From: Castellaniella sp. S9
GTDB lineage: Bacteria > Pseudomonadota > Gammaproteobacteria > Burkholderiales > Burkholderiaceae_B
Assembly: GCF_027257175.1 (NCBI RefSeq)
Contig: NZ_JAPFGD010000010.1
Coordinates: forward strand, 84,245 to 148,244
Direction: 5' to 3'
Length of the DNA: 64,000 nt
Below, in pieces: positions 9,060 through 17,295 of the stretch (within the stretch, counting starts at the first letter, position 1; each line of letters opens with the position of its first letter). The position numbers were made by a program, and so were the translations under genes. A model generated the notes under the pieces. The model did not search any database. It saw only the letters and a program-made list of their open reading frames with translations, and had not been told where the DNA came from.

Positions 9060-9779
9060 TTAGATTTCTATGACCCGATGGGTGAACGCGGCCAGGCTGT
9101 CCATCAGGGCATCGGCACCGTCCGAGGCGGCGGTCGCGTCGCCGTTGAAGATGCCTTCGGCCAGCATCAGGTGACAGGCGGCGCCGCGCTCCAGGTCGCC
9201 CTCATGCTGGAAGGCATACCAGAAACGCCGGCATTGGATGATCATGGGCACGATGGCCTGCACGGCATATGGATTGCGACAGGCCTCGTGGTTCACGCGG
9301 TCCAGGGCTTGGTCGGCGTCCATGTAGCCCGCCAGGTCGCCCTGGCGGGCGCTTTCCACCATGTCGCGTGCGCAGTTCAGCAGGGCGTCGCGCTGGCCTC
9401 GGGTGGCGCGCTTGGCCGACGCGACGGCGATGAGGCGCTCAAGGACGCGGCGGGTTTCGATCAGCGTCAGGTGCTCGGCGATGCGGATCTCGCTGACCCG
9501 CAGGCCCCTGCGGGGCTGCTGTTCGATCAGGCCGCTGGCCACGAGCTGCATCAGCGCCTCGCGGATGGGTGTGCGCCCCAGTCCGGTAATCTGGATCAGC
9601 TCACTCTCGACGATGGGTTGGTTCGGCTCGAGCTTGAGCGTGGCGATCATGGTTTCGATGGCGTCGTAGGCGGTTTCGGTTGCGCGAGTCTTGACGGCCG
9701 GTGCTCCGTGAGGCATTGGTTTTCCTGCGTGGGATATCTTGTTATCTGTATGTGCCGGATATTTTTCCTGGATATCCAT
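9060..9779 (-). CDS. GntR-family regulator, FCD subfamily
   Basis: DNA-binding regulator of 239 residues with this start. The winged helix-turn-helix spans about residues 30-95 (RTPIREALMQL in the recognition region, EQQPRRGLRV in the wing) and an all-helical FCD ligand domain follows. FCD regulators usually respond to the substrate of the neighbouring pathway and often repress. A second ATG at 9716 with AGGA 6-7 bases upstream is also plausible and removes 21 residues. It is last in the minus-strand hydroxyproline operon, 45 bp after the epimerase stop, and probably controls both this operon and the TRAP operon. Confidence 0.88.
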   Translation of the reverse strand: MDIQEKYPAHTDNKISHAGKPMPHGAPAVKTRATETAYDAIETMIATLKLEPNQPIVESELIQITGLGRTPIREALMQLVASGLIEQQPRRGLRVSEIRIAEHLTLIETRRVLERLIAVASAKRATRGQRDALLNCARDMVESARQGDLAGYMDADQALDRVNHEACRNPYAVQAIVPMIIQCRRFWYAFQHEGDLERGAACHLMLAEGIFNGDATAASDGADALMDSLAAFTHRVIEI

Positions 9780-9824
9780 GTCATCCCTTCGATTTTACGC
9801 CATGCCAGGGGTTCGGGGCCCCGG

Positions 9825-10757
9825 TCATGGCTGGATGCCCCATTGGAACGGGTCGTCCTCGTGCAGAATCAGGCTGCCTTGCGCGCTGATGTGCGCACGC
9901 CCGCGCACTGTCGGGATGATGGTCTCGCCGTCGATCCTGTAGCTGGCCTCGAATTCGCTGCCGATGATGCTGGCCTGCCGCCAGATCTGGCCGGGTTCGA
10001 GCGTGCCGTCGGCAGCCAGGCAGGCCAGCTTTGCGCTGGTGCCGGTGCCGCAGGGCGAGCGGTCATAGGCCTTGCCGGGACACAGCACGAAATTGCGGCT
10101 GTCGGCCCGATCATCAGCGGCGAACAATTCGATGTGATCGATCAGCGCGCCGTCCCGGCCGCAGACGCCTTGGTCTTCCAGCGCCTGGCGCAATGCCCAG
10201 GTGAATTCGGTGAGCGCCTCGATATTGTCGCTGGCGATGCGTTGGCCGTGATCGCTCACGAGGAAGAACCAGTTCCCGCCCCAGGCGACGTCGCCCGTGA
10301 TGCGGCCATGTCCCGGCAGGTCCACCTCGACGGCGTGATGCAGCCGGTAGGAGGGGACATTTTCGATACTGACGGATCCGTCGCCGAGCAGGCTGGCGGC
10401 GACATTGCCGACCGGTGTTTCAATGACATGGCGGCCCGTTGCGATGCGTCCCAGGTAGGCCAGGGACGCGATCACGCCGATGGTGCCGTGGCCGCACATG
10501 CCCAGGTAGCCGGTGTTGTTGAAAAAGATGACCCCTGCCGCGTGTGCGGGGTCGACCGGCTCGCACAGCAGGGCGCCGACCATGACATCGCTGCCGCGCG
10601 GCTCCAGCACCGTGGCCCTGCGCCATGCGTCGTAGCGTTCGGACAGGATGGCCTTGCGCTGGGCCATGCTGCCTTGGCCCAGTGAGGGGAAGCCATCCAG
10701 GACGAGCCGCGTAGGCTCGCCGCCGGTGTGGGAATCGAGAATGGAGATGCATGCCAT
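9825..10757 (-). CDS. 4-hydroxyproline 2-epimerase (proline racemase family)
   Basis: Converts trans-4-hydroxy-L-proline to cis-4-hydroxy-D-proline, the first step of bacterial hydroxyproline degradation. 310 residues. The two catalytic cysteines are visible: Cys88 in MCGHG and Cys236 in [10 protein letters not shown]; positions 88 and 236 coincide with those described for characterised 4-hydroxyproline epimerases. DSHTGGEP at 8-15 is the family opening. The neighbours (flavin oxidoreductase, DHDPS-like deaminase, ALDH) are the remaining pathway steps, favouring hydroxyproline over plain proline racemisation. Also named lhpA or hypE in other species. Confidence 0.92.
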   Translation of the reverse strand: MACISILDSHTGGEPTRLVLDGFPSLGQGSMAQRKAILSERYDAWRRATVLEPRGSDVMVGALLCEPVDPAHAAGVIFFNNTGYLGMCGHGTIGVIASLAYLGRIATGRHVIETPVGNVAASLLGDGSVSIENVPSYRLHHAVEVDLPGHGRITGDVAWGGNWFFLVSDHGQRIASDNIEALTEFTWALRQALEDQGVCGRDGALIDHIELFAADDRADSRNFVLCPGKAYDRSPCGTGTSAKLACLAADGTLEPGQIWRQASIIGSEFEASYRIDGETIIPTVRGRAHISAQGSLILHEDDPFQWGIQP

Positions 10758-10784
10758 GTTCGGCCCCTGGTGCGGAAAGTTGGA

Positions 10785-12269
10785 TCAGCTATTGACGTAC
10801 CAGATGGTCTTGATCTGCTGGTACTGGTCGAGTGCCTCCATGCCCTTGTCGCGCCCGCCGAAGCCCGATTGCTTGTATCCGCCAAAGGGCGTCGTGATGT
10901 CGCCTTCGGAAAAGCCGTTGACGGACACGGTGCCCGCGCGGATCGCCGAGGCGACGCGCTGCGCCCGCCGGACATCCAGGGTATAGAGCGATGCGGCCAA
11001 GCCGTAAGCACTGTCGTTCGCCAGGCGGATGGCTTCTTCTTCGGTCTCGAAGGTCGTGACGGCCAGGATCGGACCGAAGACCTCCTCGCGGAACAGGCGG
11101 GATTCGGGTTTCACATCATCGAAGATCGTCGGTTCGATATACCAGCCGCTGCCCAGCTCGCTGTGGACGCGTCCGCCATGGGCCAGGCGCGCGCCTTCGC
11201 TGACCGCCTCGTCCATGAAGCTGCGCACCTTGTCGAAATGGGCGCGTTCGACCATGGGGCCGATGTGGGTCGCTGCGTCCGTGGGCAGGCCCACCTTCCA
11301 TTGGCCGAGCCGGTCCTTGAGCTTGGCGAGCAGCGCATCCTTGATGCTGCTGTGGGCGATCAGGCGCGAGCCGCAGCTGCAGTTCTCGCTCATGTTCCAG
11401 AACGCCGCGGCCAGCACGTGGTCGAGGATGTCGTCCAGGGCCGCGTCCTCGAAAATCACCTGGGGGCTCTTGCCGCCGCATTCCAGGACGATCTCCTTCA
11501 GGTTGCTCTCGGCCGAGTACTTGAGGAAGTAGCGCCCCACCTCCGTCGAGCCGGTGAAGGACACCATGTCGACGTCCATGTGGCGGCCCAGGGGTTCGCC
11601 GGCGGATTCGCCCAGTCCGGTGACCAGGGTCAATGTGCCCGGCGGGATGCCGGCCTCGTGGGCCAGCTGCGTCATCCGGTAGGCGCTCAGCGAGGTCAGC
11701 TCGGCGGGCTTGACGATGACGGCGTTGCCCGCGGCCAGTGCGGGGCCGACTTTCCAGGCGTACATCAGCGCGGGGAAGTTCCACGGCAGGACCACGCCGA
11801 CCACGCCGATAGCCTCCTTGACGATCAGACCCAGGGCATCGGACCCGGTTGGGGAGATGCGCCCAAAGCATTTGTCGATGGCTTCGGCGTACCAGCGCAA
11901 GGTATCCAGCGTGGCGGGCAGGTCCGTGTTCAGGCATTCGCTGATCGGCTTGCCGGCGTCCACGCAATCCAGCGCGGCGAGTTCTTCGGCGTGCTCGGTG
12001 AGCAGGTCGGTCCAGCGCAGCATGATCTGCTTGCGCTCGGCCGGGGCCAGGCGCGACCACTCGCCGGATTCGAAGCTCTTGCGCGCCGCGAGGACCGCCG
12101 CGTCGACATCCGCGCGGGCGCCATCGGCGATGTGCCCGATCGTGCTGTTGTCGATGGGTGTCGTGTTGACGATGCGTGCCGTGCCCGCCGCATGTCCTGG
12201 AATCAGGTGGCCGGCCCACAGGGAGCCTGCGCGTGCCTGTTCAAAGATGGTTTGCACAATGGGGGACAT
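10785..12269 (-). CDS. Aldehyde dehydrogenase, probable alpha-ketoglutarate semialdehyde dehydrogenase
   Basis: 494-residue NAD(P)-dependent ALDH. Seen: PWNF at 162-165, FTGSTEVG near 238-245, the general base Glu263 in LECGGKS, and the nucleophile Cys297 in ENCSCGSR, an unusual variant of GQxC with a second Cys two residues on. By sequence it resembles PuuC/gamma-aminobutyraldehyde-type enzymes. Its place between the deaminase and epimerase genes suggests it oxidises 2-oxoglutarate semialdehyde to 2-oxoglutarate, the last hydroxyproline step. The family is certain; the substrate is inferred from context. Confidence 0.88.
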   Translation of the reverse strand: MSPIVQTIFEQARAGSLWAGHLIPGHAAGTARIVNTTPIDNSTIGHIADGARADVDAAVLAARKSFESGEWSRLAPAERKQIMLRWTDLLTEHAEELAALDCVDAGKPISECLNTDLPATLDTLRWYAEAIDKCFGRISPTGSDALGLIVKEAIGVVGVVLPWNFPALMYAWKVGPALAAGNAVIVKPAELTSLSAYRMTQLAHEAGIPPGTLTLVTGLGESAGEPLGRHMDVDMVSFTGSTEVGRYFLKYSAESNLKEIVLECGGKSPQVIFEDAALDDILDHVLAAAFWNMSENCSCGSRLIAHSSIKDALLAKLKDRLGQWKVGLPTDAATHIGPMVERAHFDKVRSFMDEAVSEGARLAHGGRVHSELGSGWYIEPTIFDDVKPESRLFREEVFGPILAVTTFETEEEAIRLANDSAYGLAASLYTLDVRRAQRVASAIRAGTVSVNGFSEGDITTPFGGYKQSGFGGRDKGMEALDQYQQIKTIWYVNS

Positions 12270-12278
12270 GTCGACTCC

Positions 12279-13154
12279 TTAGTGTTTGTAGGCGTCCAGG
12301 AGCTGCTGGAAGGCTTGGGCTTGCCCGGCGGTCAGGGGGGCCAGGGGCCGGCGGATTTCACCGGGTTCGATGCCATGGCGCTTGGCGGCCAGTTTGGCTT
12401 TCTGGTTGAAATCGCTGGATTCCATGTCGTGGATGACCGGATACATGGCGGACAGGAGATCGCGGACCTCGTCCAGCCTGCCGGCCTTCGCCGCCTCGAT
12501 CATGGCCACTTGCTCGGCGGGGAAGACGTTGGCGCTGCCGCTGATCCAGGCGCGTACGCCCCAGAACAGGAAGTCGGCCGCCTGCTCGTCGCAGCCGCAC
12601 ACGACTTCGAAGTCGGGGAGCTTGGCCTGGATCAGGGCCAGGGCCCGGCCGAAATCGCCGCTGCTTTCCTTGATGCCGACGATATTGGGGACTTTGGCGA
12701 GCTCGACGACGGTGTCGAACTCCAGGTCCACGCCCACTCGGTCGGGGAAGTTGTACATGATGATGGGCAGCGGCGTCGCCGCGGCGACCTCGCGGAAGTG
12801 CGTGATGACGCCATCCTGGCTGGGCAGGCAGTAGGGCGGGGCGGTCAGCATCAGGCCGTCATAGCCCAGTTCCTCGGCCTGCTTGGCGCGCTCGATGGAA
12901 CCCTGGGTCGAAAAGGCGCTGATGCCCGCCACCAGGCTGACGCGGCCCTTGCCGACGGCGGCGATGGTTTCCATGACCTGGCGGCGTTCTTCTTCGGTGA
13001 ACGCATAGTATTCCCCGGTCGTGCCGCAGGCGATGAGGCTGGTCACGCCCTGAGCAATGAAGTGCTCGGCGAGTTTGGCCAAGGCCTGGGTATCGACACC
13101 GCCATCGCGGGTGCTGGGGGTGATCATGGGGACGAAAACACCTTCGAGTTTCAT
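12279..13154 (-). CDS. DHDPS/NAL-family lyase, probable 1-pyrroline-4-hydroxy-2-carboxylate deaminase
   Basis: 291-residue TIM-barrel Schiff-base enzyme. Seen: GTTGE at 44-48, Tyr134 in YNFP, and the Schiff-base Lys162 in IVGIKESSGD. Of the activities in this superfamily, the deaminase that turns 1-pyrroline-4-hydroxy-2-carboxylate into 2-oxoglutarate semialdehyde fits here, because the epimerase, oxidoreductase and semialdehyde dehydrogenase genes flank it. The start ATG at 13154 has AAGGAAG upstream; the longer open frame upstream lacks homology. Spacing to the ALDH gene is 9 bp. Confidence 0.88.
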   Translation of the reverse strand: MKLEGVFVPMITPSTRDGGVDTQALAKLAEHFIAQGVTSLIACGTTGEYYAFTEEERRQVMETIAAVGKGRVSLVAGISAFSTQGSIERAKQAEELGYDGLMLTAPPYCLPSQDGVITHFREVAAATPLPIIMYNFPDRVGVDLEFDTVVELAKVPNIVGIKESSGDFGRALALIQAKLPDFEVVCGCDEQAADFLFWGVRAWISGSANVFPAEQVAMIEAAKAGRLDEVRDLLSAMYPVIHDMESSDFNQKAKLAAKRHGIEPGEIRRPLAPLTAGQAQAFQQLLDAYKH

Positions 13155-13267
13155 GGTATGGCTTCCTTGTTGTGGAAAGTATTTCTCACCTGTGAATGCT
13201 TGGATCAGGGAGGCGAAAACCTGGTGTAACCCAGTTGAAAAAGAGCGTGAATCAAGGCCTGGGCGCG

Positions 13268-14524
13268 TCAGTGTCCGCGAAAGCGCCCTGGCCGATAGGG
13301 CGCGAGCGGGATGGCCGGCGGCTGGTCCAGGGCGATATCGCGTACCATCCGCGCCGTGGCCGCCGCCTGGGTCAGGCCCAGGTGGCCATGGCCAAAGGCA
13401 TAGATGAAGGCAGGCTGGCGCGCCGACCGTCCAATGGCGGGCAGCGTATCCGGCAGGCTGGGCCGAAAGCCCATCCATTGTTTGCCGCCTTCGGCCTTGA
13501 GGCCTGGCAGGAATGCCTGGGCTTTCCGTAGCATGGTCGCCGAGCGGCGAAAGTCGGGCGCCCGCGAGAGGCCGCCGAACTCCACCGCGCCCCCGATGCG
13601 CAGGCCGCAGCTGAGCGGCGTGACGACGAAACCGTGCTGGCTGAAGGTCAGCTGGCGGCGCACGTCGAACGCGCCGGCCGGCAGCGTCGTGTTGTAGCCG
13701 CGCTCGGTCTCCAGCGGAATGCGGTCGCCGATCTGGCGCGCGAGGTGGTGTGACCACGCGCCCGCGGCGATGACCGTCTGCTGGGCGTCCAGCGTCTGCC
13801 CGTCGTCGAATGTGAGGCGCGTGCCGGCCGGGCCGCCGCCGATGGCGACCACCTCCCGTTGCAGGTAGACGGCGCCCCGGTCCAGGGCGCTTTGACCCAC
13901 CGATACGGCGAATTCATGGGGGTCATCCACGGTCTGCCAGCCGGGGATGAAGGTGCCGTGGGTGAACCGGGGCGCGAGGCCGGGCTGCAGTTCGGCCAGG
14001 GCGTCGCCCTGGACATGGCGGATCTCGATGCCGTTTTGCTCGCGCCAGCGGGCCCCGGCCAGCGAAGCCTGGAATTCGCGTTCGCCCTCGTAGAGTTCCA
14101 GCGCGCCGTCCGAGTGCACCTGGGGTGCGAGCCCAGTGCGCAGCAGCATGGCGGACATTTCCTCGCGCGCCAAGGCCATGAGCTGGACCTGTGCCGCGAC
14201 GGCGGCGTGAAAACGGTCGGCGCGGCTGGCGCGCCATAGGCGCAGCAGCCAGGGCGCAATCTGAGGCAGGTAGCCCGGTGGGATGGACAAGGGGCCCAGC
14301 GGATCGAAAAGCCATTTGATCGCCTTGCGGATCAAACCCGGCGACGCCAGGGGCATGATCTCGGCGAAACCCAGCGCCCCGGCATTGCCGAAGCTCGCTT
14401 CCAGCGCCTGGCCCCTGCGGTCGATCACCACCACGCGCTGACCGGCTTCGGCCAGGCTCAGCGCCGTCGTCAGTCCGACGATGCCCGCGCCGATGATGGC
14501 GACACTGTAGTCCGTATGCGTCAA
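13268..14524 (-). CDS. FAD-dependent D-amino acid oxidoreductase, probable D-hydroxyproline dehydrogenase
   Basis: 418-residue DadA/DAO-family flavoprotein predicted to oxidise cis-4-hydroxy-D-proline to 1-pyrroline-4-hydroxy-2-carboxylate. The FAD dinucleotide motif GAGIVGLTTAL begins about residue 12, and the C-terminal GHGHLGLTQA is the second FAD contact typical of DadA. The start chosen is TTG at 14524, because AGGGAG lies 7 bases upstream; another in-frame TTG at 14602 would add residues without homology and would bury the AT-rich candidate operator inside the gene. It is the first gene of the catabolic operon. Confidence 0.87.
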   Translation of the reverse strand: MTHTDYSVAIIGAGIVGLTTALSLAEAGQRVVVIDRRGQALEASFGNAGALGFAEIMPLASPGLIRKAIKWLFDPLGPLSIPPGYLPQIAPWLLRLWRASRADRFHAAVAAQVQLMALAREEMSAMLLRTGLAPQVHSDGALELYEGEREFQASLAGARWREQNGIEIRHVQGDALAELQPGLAPRFTHGTFIPGWQTVDDPHEFAVSVGQSALDRGAVYLQREVVAIGGGPAGTRLTFDDGQTLDAQQTVIAAGAWSHHLARQIGDRIPLETERGYNTTLPAGAFDVRRQLTFSQHGFVVTPLSCGLRIGGAVEFGGLSRAPDFRRSATMLRKAQAFLPGLKAEGGKQWMGFRPSLPDTLPAIGRSARQPAFIYAFGHGHLGLTQAAATARMVRDIALDQPPAIPLAPYRPGRFRGH

Positions 14525-14574
14525 TTCACGTCTCCCTGAGCTTGCTTCCTTTTTCTGATGCGCAAGTAGGTCGA

Positions 14575-14609
14575 TATTTACATATATGCTCGCAATATGC
14601 AAGCAATAT
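14575..14609 (-). promoter_or_regulatory. Candidate operator/promoter of the hydroxyproline catabolic operon
   Basis: AT-rich segment 50-85 bp upstream of the TTG start. It contains TACATATAT-N5-CAATATGC (14579-14600), matching the element before dctP at 5027-5046, and a direct repeat GCAATAT-N4-GCAATAT at 14592-14609. A TTGCAT/TAAATA pair with 16-base spacing reads on the minus strand. The shared element suggests co-regulation of uptake and catabolism. Confidence 0.5.
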
Positions 14610-14732
14610 ATTAAAAACGAAGCCGCTCTCCTGGATATCCCTGAGTTGCGGCGGGATGGCGGTGTGAGGCTGCGAGCAGCCTGGCGGAATCACGCCGTGG
14701 GCTGACGTGTGGGGGTCAGTTCAGGGGCGCCT

Positions 14733-15461
14733 TTATTCCAGGGCCCAGCGGCGTGCCATCATGGCGCGTTCCAGCTGGCCGATGTATTGCTGGATGGCGA
14801 TCTGCTTGTTGGTCCCGAGGTTGAAGTATTTGCAGGCCACGGTCTGCGTGGCCTTGCCGCTCTCGGGCGTGATCTCGGCGGTGCGCAGGACGCGCAGGCC
14901 GACTTCGATGGTCTGGACGCCGGGCATGTCCAGGCGGCCCATGTAGATTTTACCGACGGTCTCGCCCAGCAGGTGGTCTTTGTCGACCAGGCGCAGGCCG
15001 CCCGCACTGATGTCGTGCACGGGGAAGACGGCCTTGGCGCCCTCCATGGGCGGATCCAGGACCGTGAAGACGGCCGGATTCTTGGTGGGCACCTCGACGC
15101 GAAAGAACTCGCGCCGTTGCAGGCGGTACAGGCTTTGGGGCCGTGCCATGAGGAACGCCGGGCTGTCCTCCCATTGTGTGGGCGACAGGGTGCCGTGGAA
15201 CTCGATCAGGATGCGGTCCAGTGTGGCCTGGAAGCGCACGGACGGTGCCGCCAGCAGCCGGGTGTTGACGTCGGCGGCCGCGGCATTGTCCAGGTACAGA
15301 TCGCCCGAGGCCCCCTCGATGTCGAGGATGGTCGAGATCACCGCCGTGGCGTGGTCGGGCACGTCCAGGCGCACCAGGGTGCGCTTGCGCCGCAGGGCGT
15401 TCAGGATCGACTGGATTTCGAGGGGCTGAGAGACCAGGTACTGGTCGTCGCGTCTGTGCAT
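14733..15461 (-). CDS. ycgR: PilZ-domain flagellar brake protein YcgR
   Basis: 242 residues: an N-terminal YcgR barrel (about 10-105) and a C-terminal PilZ domain. The c-di-GMP signature is intact, with RREFFR giving RxxxR at 117-121 and DISAGG giving D-x-S-x-x-G at 150-155. The protein slows flagellar rotation when c-di-GMP is high. It is not beside flagellar genes in this window. Its stop is followed by a perfect 7-bp hairpin at 14667-14682. Confidence 0.92.
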   Translation of the reverse strand: MHRRDDQYLVSQPLEIQSILNALRRKRTLVRLDVPDHATAVISTILDIEGASGDLYLDNAAAADVNTRLLAAPSVRFQATLDRILIEFHGTLSPTQWEDSPAFLMARPQSLYRLQRREFFRVEVPTKNPAVFTVLDPPMEGAKAVFPVHDISAGGLRLVDKDHLLGETVGKIYMGRLDMPGVQTIEVGLRVLRTAEITPESGKATQTVACKYFNLGTNKQIAIQQYIGQLERAMMARRWALE

Positions 15462-15507
15462 GGCGGCATCGGGCGTGGATCGGGGCGGCTTATTCTACTC
15501 GACGCGT

Positions 15508-15548
15508 CCACGGGCGCCGCCGCCGCATGGCGGCGACGGCGCCCGTGG
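15508..15548 (-). terminator. Long GC hairpin after the pnt operon
   Basis: Stem of about 19 bp with one mismatch around a tiny loop, directly past the pntB stop. No T tract; the stability of the stem and its position suggest transcription termination or 3' end protection. Confidence 0.5.
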
Positions 15549-15550
15549 GC

Positions 15551-16990
15551 TCATTCGAGGGTCTTGACCATGTCCTCCAGGACTTTCTTGGCGTCGCCAA
15601 AGACCATCATGGTCTTGTCCATGTAGAACAGCTCGTTGTCCAGGCCCGCGTAGCCGGCCGCCATCGAGCGCTTGTTGACGATGACGGTGCGCGCCTTGTA
15701 GGCCTCGAGGATGGGCATGCCGGCGATCGGCGAATTGGGATCGTTCTTGGCCGCCGGGTTGACCACGTCGTTGGCGCCCAGCACCAGCACCACGTCCGTC
15801 TGGCTGAACTCGCTGTTGATGTCGTCCATTTCGAACACCTGGTCGTAGGGGACCTCGGCCTCGGCCAGCAGCACGTTCATGTGGCCGGGCATGCGGCCGG
15901 CCACCGGATGAATGGCGTACTTGACCGTGACGCCCTGGTCCGAGAGCTTGGCCGCCAGTTCCTTGAGGGCGTGCTGCGCCCGGGCCACCGCCAGGCCGTA
16001 GCCCGGGACGATGGTGACCGATTCGGCGTTGCTCATGAGGAAGGCGGCATCGTCGGGGCTGCCCGACTTGACGCTGCGCTGGGCGCCGTCGCCGGCCCCG
16101 GCCGCCGCGGAGGGCTCGGCGCCGAAGCCGCCCAGGATCACGTTGAAGAACGACCGGTTCATCGCCTTGCACATGATGTAGGACAGGATGGCACCCGACG
16201 AACCCACCAGCGAACCGGCGATGATCAGCATGGGGTTGTTGAGCGAAAACCCGATGCCCGCCGCCGCCCAGCCCGAGTAGCTGTTGAGCATCGAGATCAC
16301 CACGGGCATGTCCGCACCGCCGATCGGGATGATGATCAGCACCCCCAGGACGAAGGCGATCGCCGTCATCAGCACGAAGGGCAGCCAGGACTGCGTGGCC
16401 ATGAACCAGAAGCCGCAGGCCAGCATGGCGACGGCCAGGGCCAGGTTGAGCATGTGCTGGCCGGGGAAAACCACCGGAGCGCCCTGGAACAGGCGGAACT
16501 TGTATTTCCCCGATAGCTTGCCGAAGGCGATCACCGATCCCGAGAACGTGATCGCGCCCACGAAGGTGCCGATGAACAGTTCGAGCCGGTTGCCGGTGGG
16601 GATGGGCGCGCCGGCCGCCGCGATGCCGAAGGCGTGCGGTTCGGCGACCACGGCGATGGCGATGGCCACGGCCGCCAGGCCGATCATGCTGTGCATGAAG
16701 GCGATGAGCTCGGGCATCTTGGTCATTTCGACCTTGCGCGCGAGCAGCGTGCCGACGGTGCCGCCGATCAGCAGGCCGAGAACGACGCGTCCCAGGCCCA
16801 GCGCGCCCGCGCCGTCGCGCGCGAGGCTGATGATCAATGCCGCCGTGGTGAGGATGGCGATGGCCATCCCGACCATGCCGAACACGTTGCCGCGCCGCGA
16901 GGTCGTTGGATGCGAGAGGCCCTTGAGCGCCTGGATGAAGCAGACCGAGGCGACCAGGTAAAGCAGGGTGACGAGGTCCATCGAGATCAT
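15551..16990 (-). CDS. pntB: NAD(P) transhydrogenase subunit beta
   Basis: Membrane and NADP(H)-binding subunit of the proton-translocating transhydrogenase, which uses proton-motive force to reduce NADP+ with NADH. 479 residues: about nine hydrophobic helices to residue ~270, then the dIII domain with VPGYGLAVARAQ, HPVAGRMPGHMNVLLAEA and VLGANDVVNPAA, the NADP-binding motifs. The start is the ATG at 16990, overlapping the pntAB stop by 4 bases (ATGA). The longer upstream frame shadows pntAB. Confidence 0.96.
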   Translation of the reverse strand: MISMDLVTLLYLVASVCFIQALKGLSHPTTSRRGNVFGMVGMAIAILTTAALIISLARDGAGALGLGRVVLGLLIGGTVGTLLARKVEMTKMPELIAFMHSMIGLAAVAIAIAVVAEPHAFGIAAAGAPIPTGNRLELFIGTFVGAITFSGSVIAFGKLSGKYKFRLFQGAPVVFPGQHMLNLALAVAMLACGFWFMATQSWLPFVLMTAIAFVLGVLIIIPIGGADMPVVISMLNSYSGWAAAGIGFSLNNPMLIIAGSLVGSSGAILSYIMCKAMNRSFFNVILGGFGAEPSAAAGAGDGAQRSVKSGSPDDAAFLMSNAESVTIVPGYGLAVARAQHALKELAAKLSDQGVTVKYAIHPVAGRMPGHMNVLLAEAEVPYDQVFEMDDINSEFSQTDVVLVLGANDVVNPAAKNDPNSPIAGMPILEAYKARTVIVNKRSMAAGYAGLDNELFYMDKTMMVFGDAKKVLEDMVKTLE

Positions 16991-17295
16991 CGCTGGCCTC
17001 CCTTGCGTTCCTTTTTCTTGAACATCTCGAGCATGCGCTGGGTGACCAGGAAGCCGCCGAATACGTTGACGGCGGCCAGTGCCACGGCGAACACGCCCAT
17101 GGATTGGGCGAGCGAGCCTTCGGTCAGGCCGGTGGCCAGCATGGCGCCGACGATGACGATGGCCGAGATGGCGTTGGTGACCGCCATCAGCGGGGTATGC
17201 AAGGCGGGGGTGACGTTCCACACCACGTGGAAGCCCACGTAGACGGCCAGCACGAAGATGATGATGTTGACGAGTGTCGGATTGACGGCTTCCAT
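16987..17295 (-). CDS. pntAB: NAD(P) transhydrogenase subunit alpha part 2
   Basis: 102-residue membrane piece of the split alpha subunit, with about three hydrophobic helices and the conserved stretch AVTNAISAIVIVGA. In enterobacteria this is fused to the NAD-binding part; here it is separate, as in Rhodospirillum-type enzymes. It overlaps both neighbours (TAATG with pntAA, ATGA with pntB), so all three subunits are translationally coupled. Confidence 0.94.
   Translation of the reverse strand: MEAVNPTLVNIIIFVLAVYVGFHVVWNVTPALHTPLMAVTNAISAIVIVGAMLATGLTEGSLAQSMGVFAVALAAVNVFGGFLVTQRMLEMFKKKERKGGQR

Noticed and set aside
10728..13229. A very long open frame on + opposite the hydroxyproline catabolic genes
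   Set aside because: It is a mirror of the ALDH, DHDPS and epimerase codons in high-GC DNA; the protein is low-quality Gly/Gln/Asp-rich sequence with no recognisable motif.
15462..17242. Long frames on + over the pnt genes
   Set aside because: pntB, pntAB and pntAA are certain on the minus strand with all motifs; the + frames are shadows.
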